A stretch of 6,233 nt of DNA from a bacterium (GTDB lineage Bacteria; Krumholzibacteriota; Krumholzibacteriia; LZORAL124-64-63). The translations under genes were made by a program, and so were the position numbers. The notes under the pieces were generated by a model, which did no database searches, was not told the origin of the DNA, and was given only the letters and a program-made list of their open reading frames with translations. The stretch is taken from contig JABIBH010000286.1 in assembly GCA_018652925.1 (NCBI GenBank), positions 1 to 6,233 of the forward strand, written 5' to 3'. This document shows positions 1 to 5,666 of the stretch, one piece after another. Within the stretch, counting starts at the first letter, position 1; every line of letters begins with the position of its first letter.

Positions 1-1
1 T

Positions 2-577
2 GGCGATAAGCATGTGCCGTGGATTCACAATGTCCGCAACACTGACCTGGTAACCGCTGTTGATGATCAGGTTTGCATGAACCTGTTGCGTCTGTTCAAT
101 GAAGAAGTCGGACATAAGGCTCTTTCTAAATCTGGCATTTCCAATGACTTGATTGACCAGTTGAAACTGCTTGGTATCTCATCGATATCAAATCTGCTTT
201 CAGCAATAAAAACTGCAAAATGGTATGAGATGGATGGCCGGGATGTGATTTTCATGCCACTTACCGACTCTGCTGATCTGTACAAATCACGTCTGGTTGA
301 ACTTGAAGCCGAATATGGCAAATACAACAATGAAGACGCCTTGCGACATATTGCGGCAGATCTTCAAGGATGTACCACAGACAATGCGAGAGAGCTTTCA
401 TTTCATGACAGGAAACAGCTCCACAACTTCAAGTATTTCACATGGGTTGAGCAACAGCAGCGTAATGTTGATGAGTTGCGAGAGTTGTGGGATCGTGACT
501 TCTGGCCAGAAATGTATGCTGGTGCAACAGAGTGGGATGCAGCTATTGAGAAGTTTAACGCCGATGTTAAAGCTTAG
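2..577 (+). CDS. PLP-dependent cysteine synthase-like enzyme, C-terminal part (5' end outside window)
   Basis: The frame is open from the first complete codon at position 2, with G-D-K-H encoded before the GTG at 14, so this is the 3' end of a longer gene rather than a 187-residue protein. The visible 191 residues match what I remember of a family annotated as pyridoxal-phosphate-dependent protein or cysteine synthase. The landmarks are GDKHVPWIHNVRNTD at the left edge, LLGISSISNLLSAIK in the middle, an F-M-P-L-T-D-S segment, and HNFKYFTWVEQQ near the end followed by an LWD..FW tail. The PLP-binding lysine and the glycine-rich phosphate loop normally lie in the N-terminal half and cannot be checked here. 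Family members are cytoplasmic fold-type II PLP enzymes acting on amino acids; the substrate is not established from this fragment. Its TAG stop (575-577) overlaps the stop of the convergent pseudouridine synthase gene by four bases. Family recall is from memory, not a search. Confidence 0.72.
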   Translation, partial: GDKHVPWIHNVRNTDLVTAVDDQVCMNLLRLFNEEVGHKALSKSGISNDLIDQLKLLGISSISNLLSAIKTAKWYEMDGRDVIFMPLTDSADLYKSRLVELEAEYGKYNNEDALRHIAADLQGCTTDNARELSFHDRKQLHNFKYFTWVEQQQRNVDELRELWDRDFWPEMYAGATEWDAAIEKFNADVKA

Positions 578-1317
578 CCTCTGATAGCTTCTATTTCTTC
601 TGATTTGAGATGTCGGTAGTTTCCACTGCGGAGGCTACCGAGCTCAATTGGGCCAACTTTAACTCGATGAATCAATTCTACATCGTGTAGCAGTGCCTTA
701 AAAAGATCTCTTATCGGTCTAACTTTCCCATCATCAAGGCTTATCCTGATTACTGTCGACATGGTTTTTCTGGTTTCGATTATTGCATCAGCAGGATTAA
801 CTGCTCCTAATCCGGGAATAATCATTCCAGCAGTGAGAACTGCAATTTCTGCATCGGAAACAGATCCGGATACTGTAACCAGAAACTCTTTTTCCAGATG
901 GTTTCCACCAGCAGCAACAGCATTCCAGGCATTATCATTTGAGATCAGAAGCAAGCCACTTGTTGAACTATCCAACCTGCCTGCTGGCTGAAGCCCTAGA
1001 ATATCGTGTGGCAAAAACTCTGTAAGGGTCCTGTCTCTGCGATTATGATGGCCAGAAACTATAACGCCTGCAGGCTTATTGAATGCTATGTAATGTCTGT
1101 CATGAGCAACCAGCAGCTTGCCATCGATTGTAATCATCATGTCAGGTGTGACTGAAAAACCAGGGTCGGTAATCCTTTCACCATCCACATTCACATGTCC
1201 CTCGCGCACCTTATTTTCAACCTGCTTGCGAGTACCATAACCAGCTTTGGAAATGAATCTGGCAAGTCCCATTGAACCTGGAAGATGCGTGGTTGTTTCT
1301 GAATCTTGAGTCGACAT
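574..1317 (-). CDS. RsuA/RluB-type rRNA pseudouridine synthase with atypical motifs
   Basis: This 247-residue protein should isomerise a uridine in rRNA to pseudouridine; which site cannot be told. Residues about 16-60 form an S4 RNA-binding domain (GLARFISKAGYGTRKQVE, then GHVNVDGERITDPG). The catalytic domain begins at HYIAFNKPAGVIVS (about 75-88). The signature GRLDSSTSGLLLISND carries the likely nucleophile Asp116. Two conserved spots are altered: the usual K-x-Y motif reads K143-E-F145, and the usual G-x-x-R-Q-[IV]-R-R-M reads GKVRPIRDLF (about 197-206). The length is normal for RsuA, RluB, RluE and RluF relatives, and no frameshift is seen. The ATG at 1317 overlaps the antiporter's TAA by one base (TAATG) and has an AAAGGA ribosome site five bases upstream (1323-1328), inside the antiporter gene. 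It is the last gene of the leftward operon. The family call is firm; activity is inferred. Confidence 0.88.
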   Translation of the reverse strand: MSTQDSETTTHLPGSMGLARFISKAGYGTRKQVENKVREGHVNVDGERITDPGFSVTPDMMITIDGKLLVAHDRHYIAFNKPAGVIVSGHHNRRDRTLTEFLPHDILGLQPAGRLDSSTSGLLLISNDNAWNAVAAGGNHLEKEFLVTVSGSVSDAEIAVLTAGMIIPGLGAVNPADAIIETRKTMSTVIRISLDDGKVRPIRDLFKALLHDVELIHRVKVGPIELGSLRSGNYRHLKSEEIEAIRG

Positions 1318-2252
1318 TAGAGTCCTTTAATCAATGCTGCTATGGTTCCGACATAAGCAACCAATAATATTACACTTCTGCTTCTCTGCAACTTGTCAGT
1401 CTTGAAAATTACGATTGGAAGTAGAACCGTAATTAAAATCATCCCTGGCAAAAACTTGATAGATCCAGGTGTTACTGTTACAGGACTAATTACTGCTATC
1501 GGTCCAGCAATCGCAAGTAGGTTGAACATATTGGAGCCTACCACATTTCCAATGGCAATACCAGTTTCCCGTCGATATGCAGCTACCAGGGTTGTAGCCA
1601 ATTCAGGAAGGCTGGTGCCGATTGCAACTATCGTCAAACCAATCATCGCCTCGGAAATGCCCATTTTTGTTGCAATCTTGATTGATGATTCAACAACAAA
1701 TTCTCCACCAAAAAACAATCCTATGCCACCAGCAACTATGTACAGAACATCATGCCAGTATGGGTAACCCTTCAGACGATCATGTGTCTCTGATTTTTCG
1801 AATGCATTGGAAATGATGCGATATGTGTAGCCGGCAAAAACCAGCATCATCAAAGCACCTTCCCAGGCCTTGATTTCCTTGCCAGTGTAACAAAAAATGG
1901 AAAACATAAAAGTTGCCAGTAGAAGCAGCGGGATATCAAATTTCCACAACCTGGATTCAACGGGTGGCCGCATCAACAACGCAGCGGTAGTCAAAATCAG
2001 ACCAATATTTACCAGGTTGGAACCGACAATATTACCCAGCATCAAATCGGGACTGCCTGCCATAGAAGCTGCAAGTGAAACTATTAACTCCGGTGCTGAA
2101 GTTCCCCAGGCAATGATTGTCAAGCCAACCAGAATAGGTGGAATACCAAAAGCTTCCGCAATGCGGCTTCCGCCATGCACAAGAGACCACGCACCTGCTA
2201 TAAGCAGAATAACGCCAAACACAAACTCTGGAATGACTCCAAACTCGAACAA
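1317..2252 (-). CDS. CaCA-family sodium/calcium antiporter (YrbG/NCX-like)
   Basis: This 311-residue inner-membrane protein has the inverted two-fold repeat of the Ca2+:cation antiporter superfamily, which exchanges Na+ (or H+) for Ca2+. The alpha-1 repeat reads GTSAPEL (50-56) followed by GNIVGSN (73-79). The alpha-2 repeat reads GTSLPEL (212-218) followed by GNVVGSN (235-241). Glu55 and Glu217 match the ion-coordinating glutamates of archaeal NCX. About ten hydrophobic segments, split by a polar linker near 150-168, fit the family size and topology. The start is TTG at 2252: an in-frame TGA lies 12 bases upstream, the Shine-Dalgarno GAGG (2260-2263) sits seven bases before it, and starting later would remove the first membrane helix. 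It follows the DUF503 gene after nine bases and overlaps the pseudouridine synthase start by one base. Ion specificity is inferred from family. Confidence 0.93.
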   Translation of the reverse strand: MFEFGVIPEFVFGVILLIAGAWSLVHGGSRIAEAFGIPPILVGLTIIAWGTSAPELIVSLAASMAGSPDLMLGNIVGSNLVNIGLILTTAALLMRPPVESRLWKFDIPLLLLATFMFSIFCYTGKEIKAWEGALMMLVFAGYTYRIISNAFEKSETHDRLKGYPYWHDVLYIVAGGIGLFFGGEFVVESSIKIATKMGISEAMIGLTIVAIGTSLPELATTLVAAYRRETGIAIGNVVGSNMFNLLAIAGPIAVISPVTVTPGSIKFLPGMILITVLLPIVIFKTDKLQRSRSVILLVAYVGTIAALIKGL

Positions 2253-2259
2253 AATCTGA

Positions 2260-2263
2260 CCTC
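2260..2263 (-). promoter_or_regulatory. Ribosome binding site deciding the antiporter TTG start
   Basis: GAGG on the minus strand lies seven bases upstream of TTG 2252 and overlaps the TGA stop of the DUF503 gene. It supports a rare TTG start in the absence of any ATG or GTG upstream in frame after the stop. Confidence 0.6.
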
Positions 2264-2567
2264 AATATTCACTGAATGTGTTTGTTTCTCTCTGAATTAT
2301 TCGCATCTCAAAACTGGAACCGAGAATAATTCTTTCAGCAGCATCCAACAACTCTTCCAGTTTCACAGCATTACCCGAAACAACTGAAACAGCAAGAAAA
2401 ACTCTTTGATGCAAGTCTGCGTTTCCAAACTGTGTAGCGCTGAAATCCTGATTGTGAAGTTTCTGCAAAAGTGAACGTAACGGTTTTCGCCGATCTTTCA
2501 AGCTTGAACAGCCTGGTAAGTAAAGATCGGCAACCAATAGCCCGTTGAAAACCTTGACCGATTTCAT
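2262..2567 (-). CDS. DUF503 (YlxP-like) small protein
   Basis: This 101-residue protein fits the DUF503 family, also called YlxP, in length and pattern. An N-terminal strand V-A-D-L-Y-L-P-G is followed by the hallmark SSLKDRRKPLRSLLQKL (about 21-37), then a F-G-N-A-D-L-H-Q-R segment and F-L-A-V-S-V-V-S-G, and it ends near E-M-R-I-I-Q-R-E. Its molecular role is unsettled; in many bacteria the gene lies between infB and rbfA, which suggested a link to translation or ribosome maturation. I chose ATG at 2567 over the adjacent in-frame GTG at 2570, because AGGA (2575-2578) is seven bases from the ATG and only four from the GTG. The ATG overlaps the MFS gene's TGA by one base (TGATG). Being embedded between two transporter genes is not the usual setting. 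Confidence 0.85.
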   Translation of the reverse strand: MKSVKVFNGLLVADLYLPGCSSLKDRRKPLRSLLQKLHNQDFSATQFGNADLHQRVFLAVSVVSGNAVKLEELLDAAERIILGSSFEMRIIQRETNTFSEY

Positions 2568-3844
2568 CACTTTTTCCTACCCATCACAAACGATGAAATT
2601 GCTGCCAACCAGAACAAAACTGCTGTTACCGCAAATGCTTCGTAATAACCAAAGAATTTCATTACCAGATAGCCAACCAGTGGACCAAAGATTCCTCGCA
2701 CGCCGACCATCGCTACATGAATGCCCTGATAATATCCGCCCTCACCTTTTGGAGCAAAGCTGATTGAACCAATATGCCATGCAACATTGACTCCAGACAT
2801 TCCAAGTGAATAAACTGCGAATGCGATGTAGGCCATCGTCACTGGAGCTGCCCAAGTTGAGCCTTCGGCAACAAGCAATGCGATCGGGTAAAATCCAAGG
2901 ATCGTGAACGATATACAACAGAGCGTTGCCGGTTTGTATTTGTCCATCAGCTTGCCCATCAGAGGGCCGAACAAAGCCACTCCTGCTGAGGCAATCAATA
3001 ATCTTGCGTTGGTGATTTCGTCGTAACCAAGATTCAACTTATTAATAAAGTACAACGGCACAACAGAGCTCAACATCATATATGCAAAACCGTAGAGCAT
3101 GAAGTTCACTTCAAACCATAGAAAACTTTTATCGATTGAAAAAGTATTCCTGGCATCCTGAAATGGTTTCAACAGCATGTTGAATGAAGGAATTTTTCCT
3201 GAATATTTTGGTATTGACCACGGTTCCGGGTCGAGAGTTTTGTCATCTTCCGGTCTTGGCAAGCGTGCCAAAATGAACATGTAGATAAATCCGCAGATAC
3301 CAATTACAGGGTAAATATATCTGTACGATGCTGGATCATTACTGAGTATTGCACCAATTACAAGACTGGAAAGTATGACCATCGTGTGTTGAATAAATGC
3401 GCCGTAACCAAAGTATCGACCTTGCCTGTCAGGATGGATGTTTGCCTGAAATATTCCGTTCATGGCCGGGTAAAGAATTGCTGTGAAAGTGTTTACCATC
3501 GCAACAAGAATTACAAACCAGGCAATACTACCGGAAAGTGGCATCAGAACCAGGATAAATCTGCCAAGTAGCCCACCCCAGAACAGCCCCCTGCGTCGAC
3601 CACCGGCTGCCATCAAGTGGCCCCAATAAAGAGCCAGCAACATGCCAGCAGTGTCCATCGTTACAACAACCGTTATCAACCAACCGGGAGCGCCCAGACT
3701 TTTGCCAAGCACAAACGGGAGCATCACATAGCCTGCCCACCAGACTCCCTGAAATAACATGCCGAACATGTATCGTTGTAAAGTGAGCAGTTCCAATGCA
3801 GGAACATCTTTACCATCTGTAAATCTTTTCCAAAAACTGTTCAT
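2567..3844 (-). CDS. Major facilitator superfamily transporter
   Basis: This 425-residue inner-membrane protein has about twelve hydrophobic helices in two halves joined by a polar linker (about 195-240, PRPEDDKTLDPEP and onward). An MFS motif-A-like loop lies between helices 2 and 3 (GHLMAAGGRRR, 75-85), with its counterpart between helices 8 and 9 (GPLMGKLMDKYKP, 293-305). Such loops are typical of MFS secondary transporters driven by ion gradients. Substrate and direction cannot be read from the sequence. The segment QANIHPDRQGRYFGYGAF (about 133-150) resembles the conserved loop of MFS drug or sugar exporters, which is a weak hint only. The ATG at 3844 has AAGG (3853-3856) eight bases upstream. 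It is the first gene of the leftward operon and diverges from the barrel-protein gene across only 34 bases, so its promoter probably reaches into that gene. Confidence 0.9.
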   Translation of the reverse strand: MNSFWKRFTDGKDVPALELLTLQRYMFGMLFQGVWWAGYVMLPFVLGKSLGAPGWLITVVVTMDTAGMLLALYWGHLMAAGGRRRGLFWGGLLGRFILVLMPLSGSIAWFVILVAMVNTFTAILYPAMNGIFQANIHPDRQGRYFGYGAFIQHTMVILSSLVIGAILSNDPASYRYIYPVIGICGFIYMFILARLPRPEDDKTLDPEPWSIPKYSGKIPSFNMLLKPFQDARNTFSIDKSFLWFEVNFMLYGFAYMMLSSVVPLYFINKLNLGYDEITNARLLIASAGVALFGPLMGKLMDKYKPATLCCISFTILGFYPIALLVAEGSTWAAPVTMAYIAFAVYSLGMSGVNVAWHIGSISFAPKGEGGYYQGIHVAMVGVRGIFGPLVGYLVMKFFGYYEAFAVTAVLFWLAAISSFVMGRKK

Positions 3845-3852
3845 TGCCGATG

Positions 3853-3856
3853 CCTT
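3853..3856 (-). promoter_or_regulatory. Ribosome binding site of the MFS gene
   Basis: AAGG on the minus strand lies eight bases before the ATG at 3844 and supports that start. It falls within the 34-base divergent spacer. Confidence 0.5.
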
Positions 3857-3860
3857 ATAA

Positions 3861-3878
3861 GAGTTGTACTTTCAACTC
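3861..3878. repeat. Inverted repeat abutting the barrel-protein start codon
   Basis: GAGTTG (3861-3866) and CAACTC (3873-3878) are a perfect six-base inverted repeat with a six-base spacer, ending one base before the ATG at 3879. It fills half of the 34-base gap between two divergent start codons. It could be an operator for a dimeric repressor, or a leader hairpin over the translation start if transcribed. No clear Shine-Dalgarno precedes this ATG. A six-base arm can occur by chance, so function is inference. Confidence 0.4.
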
Positions 3879-4436
3879 ATGAAAACTTTGATTATCTGTC
3901 TGTTACTTTTTGCTGTCCCTCTTTTTGCATACGAGGGCGATTTTTTCTACGGCTTCAGTGCTGGAGCTGGAAGTGGCGAAATGCGCAACAATGCTTTTCA
4001 TGTTTTTGACGACTACTCCCGTGATCCTCAACTTTATCCCGCAGAGCAAGGCTACAGTATACAGCTACAACTTGGATATGTCCTGCTTCATGATTTCAGA
4101 CCCGGCCTGGTGATAGACAGCTGGTCAAGAACTGGCACTTTTGATTTTGATCACCTGGTTATTACGCCAGTAGCTACCTGGTTCCCTGGGCAAAATAATT
4201 TTTATATTCGACCGGGAGCAGGTATTTCTTTTACCGGTGTTGACTACCTTGAACGAGGCGACTGGCACAGAAAAAGGGACTTTGGTTCAGCAGTGAGTTG
4301 CGCTGTTGGTTATGTATTCAAATTTGAAGGTATGGAGATCGGCCCTCAAATTTATTACAGCGGATCAGTTGGTAAAGACCTGGAAGTCTGGGCGAGCCAC
4401 TATTCTTTAATGGTAGAAATCAATTGGGCCAGGTAG
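3879..4436 (+). CDS. Probable small outer-membrane beta-barrel protein
   Basis: This 185-residue protein begins with a clear signal peptide: MKTLIICLLLFAVPLFA, with likely cleavage after Ala17 before YEGD. The mature part alternates aromatic or hydrophobic and polar residues in strand-like blocks typical of barrels, such as FFYGFSAGAGSG, YSIQLQLGYVL, FYIRPGAGISFTG, SAVSCAVGYVFKF, GPQIYYSGSVG and HYSLMVEINW. About eight strands would fit the size. No specific family is recognised. The last strand ends in W, but two residues (Ala-Arg) follow, so it lacks the terminal aromatic typical of many outer-membrane proteins. I start it at ATG 3879 rather than the upstream TTG 3864, since the signal peptide begins there. 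Its 3' end overlaps the convergent DUF456 gene by 17 bases. The barrel assignment is by pattern only. Confidence 0.65.
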   Translation: MKTLIICLLLFAVPLFAYEGDFFYGFSAGAGSGEMRNNAFHVFDDYSRDPQLYPAEQGYSIQLQLGYVLLHDFRPGLVIDSWSRTGTFDFDHLVITPVATWFPGQNNFYIRPGAGISFTGVDYLERGDWHRKRDFGSAVSCAVGYVFKFEGMEIGPQIYYSGSVGKDLEVWASHYSLMVEINWAR

Positions 4437-4956
4437 CTCGTAAAATCAGACCGACCATTACAAGTGCAACAATATGCTTGAACAAAATTGCCAGCAATTT
4501 ACCTATAAAAGCATGAACACCGATGCGCAGACTTTCTTCGAGTCGTTTCTCTCTGATGTATTCACCCAGAACTGCACCACCAAAGGCACCAAAGAAACCA
4601 CCCATCAAAGTTCCAAAAACCGGAGCAATACCACTACCAACAAAAGCACCGGCAATACCACCGACAAATGCGCCAACTACGCCACTTCTAGTTGCACCCA
4701 TTTTGGCTGTGTAGAGAACCCCAAGCAGGGATTCCACGCCCTCGGCAAGGATTACCAAACCACCAAGTAAAGCCAACAATTTCCAGGATATCGGGTCAAA
4801 ACCGGTAAAAACACCGTGAGTGAGGGCAAGCATAAATACTGCCATCGTTCCGCCAAGGCCCAGGTAGACCAGCAACGATGAAACAACCAGCAACAGCGCC
4901 CAGAGAAAAAACATACCCCAGACACCTAAAAAAGATAATTCAGAAAGTCCTGGCAC
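4420..4956 (-). CDS. DUF456 family membrane protein
   Basis: This 178-residue integral membrane protein has the DUF456 layout: two N-terminal hydrophobic segments (about 12-35 and 37-50), a T-G-F-D-P-I-S-W turn (51-58), a helix ending L-A-E-G-V-E-S-L-L (70-78), and a glycine-rich pair of helices (about 91-131, GAFVGGIAGAFVGSG then GTLMGGFFGAFGGAVLGEY). It ends with an amphipathic stretch carrying R-E-K-R-L-E-E-S-L and a last hydrophobic segment (about 150-172). The function of DUF456 is not known. The start is GTG at 4956, overlapping the lipoprotein's TAG by one base, with GGAG (4962-4965) five bases upstream; this points to coupled translation. Its stop lies inside the end of the convergent barrel gene. 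Confidence 0.82.
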   Translation of the reverse strand: MPGLSELSFLGVWGMFFLWALLLVVSSLLVYLGLGGTMAVFMLALTHGVFTGFDPISWKLLALLGGLVILAEGVESLLGVLYTAKMGATRSGVVGAFVGGIAGAFVGSGIAPVFGTLMGGFFGAFGGAVLGEYIREKRLEESLRIGVHAFIGKLLAILFKHIVALVMVGLILRATWPN

Positions 4957-5594
4957 TATAGCTCCAGGTGAAATGATTTTTCACCAGCTGTTACTTCAAA
5001 ATTGAGTGTGTTATCTGCAGGAGGCATAGTGCAATTGTAATCTTCGGTGTTGTAATCGCAGAGAGGATTGTAGGCAAAGTTAAAATCCAGTTCTACAGTT
5101 CCATCGTCATTAATTTCCAGGTCAAGATATCGACCACCGGCATATGTTTCCTTACCAGTTGTTGCATCGTAGAATGGAAGCCAGAGATAGTCACCATGGC
5201 TTGTTGTATCAACAGGGCCATAAACCCAGAGAACATGAATTTCTTCATCGATTTTAAAGCTGACTGATCCTTTACGCAGGTACTCAACTTTTTTACCAGT
5301 GCGTTTTTCCAGAACAACCGTCTCTTCAGAGTCTGCTTTTTCAAACTTTGTAACAAATCGCAGAGTTACATCCGGGTAGTAATAATTAAGCCCGATAAAA
5401 TCTGCCTGATCGGCTTGTAAAAGTGGACTCTGGTCAGGATCCATAAACTTTTCATTTCTATCAATGCGCATTTCAACAAGCCTGATTTCCCAAGCTTCTC
5501 TTTCAGCATCGTCCATTGTAAGTGCACCCGGAATTTCAGAGCTACATGCTCCGACAACCAGAAGTATCAATATCAGCGGTAGAAATTTCTTCAT
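4956..5594 (-). CDS. DUF1684 family lipoprotein
   Basis: This 212-residue predicted lipoprotein starts MKKFLPLILILLVVGACSSE, with lipobox V-G-A-C and lipidated Cys17. Ser at +2 favours outer-membrane delivery by the Lol rule. The mature part carries the DUF1684 core: FIGLNYYYPDVTLRFV (about 66-81), then YDATTGKETYAGGRYL (142-157), DGTVELDFNFAYNPLC (164-179), and a CTMPPADN turn (188-195) with a final AGEK (203-206). Cys179 and Cys188 correspond to the conserved cysteine pair of the family. The length suits the short Bacteroidota-type members. Function is unknown. The ORF could extend to 5699, but the ATG at 5594 begins the signal sequence and has GAGG (5601-5604) six bases upstream, so the extension is rejected. 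It is the first gene of a two-gene unit with DUF456. Confidence 0.88.
   Translation of the reverse strand: MKKFLPLILILLVVGACSSEIPGALTMDDAEREAWEIRLVEMRIDRNEKFMDPDQSPLLQADQADFIGLNYYYPDVTLRFVTKFEKADSEETVVLEKRTGKKVEYLRKGSVSFKIDEEIHVLWVYGPVDTTSHGDYLWLPFYDATTGKETYAGGRYLDLEINDDGTVELDFNFAYNPLCDYNTEDYNCTMPPADNTLNFEVTAGEKSFHLEL
4962..4965 (-). promoter_or_regulatory. Ribosome binding site deciding the DUF456 GTG start
   Basis: GGAG on the minus strand lies five bases before GTG 4956, inside the final codons of the lipoprotein gene. It supports the GTG start and coupling across the TAGTG junction. Confidence 0.6.
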
Positions 5595-5666
5595 TATTAT
5601 CCTCAACTCCAAACCTGTAGCTAACGAATCATTGCCCAACAGCCTAAAAGCCATTAGTTTCAAGCA
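5595..5666. promoter_or_regulatory. Divergent intergenic spacer (likely promoters both ways)
   Basis: These 72 bases separate the lipoprotein start (-) from the glycosyltransferase-like start (+), so both transcripts probably begin in or near here. The only clear element is the GAGG ribosome site of the lipoprotein (5601-5604, minus strand). I see no convincing -35/-10 pair on either strand. Confidence 0.4.

Noticed and set aside
67..584. ORFs 67-330 (-) and 297-584 (+)
   Set aside because: Both overlap the PLP enzyme frame, which carries family motifs and is open from the window edge.
1393..2259. Plus-strand ORFs at 1393-1767 and 1897-2259
   Set aside because: They lie antisense to the antiporter, whose conserved repeats fix the real strand and frame.
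3864..3878. TTG start five codons upstream for the barrel protein
   Set aside because: No ribosome site at proper spacing, and the signal peptide begins exactly at the ATG at 3879.
4560..4690. Repetitive ACCA/CAAA-rich stretch that looked like tandem repeats
   Set aside because: No fixed unit length; it is explained by repeated Gly, Ala and Phe codons of DUF456 on the opposite strand.
4474..4770. Plus-strand ORF rich in Thr, Asn and Ser, opposite DUF456
   Set aside because: Its composition is the antisense shadow of the Gly/Ala-rich DUF456 helices, which are a recognisable family on the other strand.
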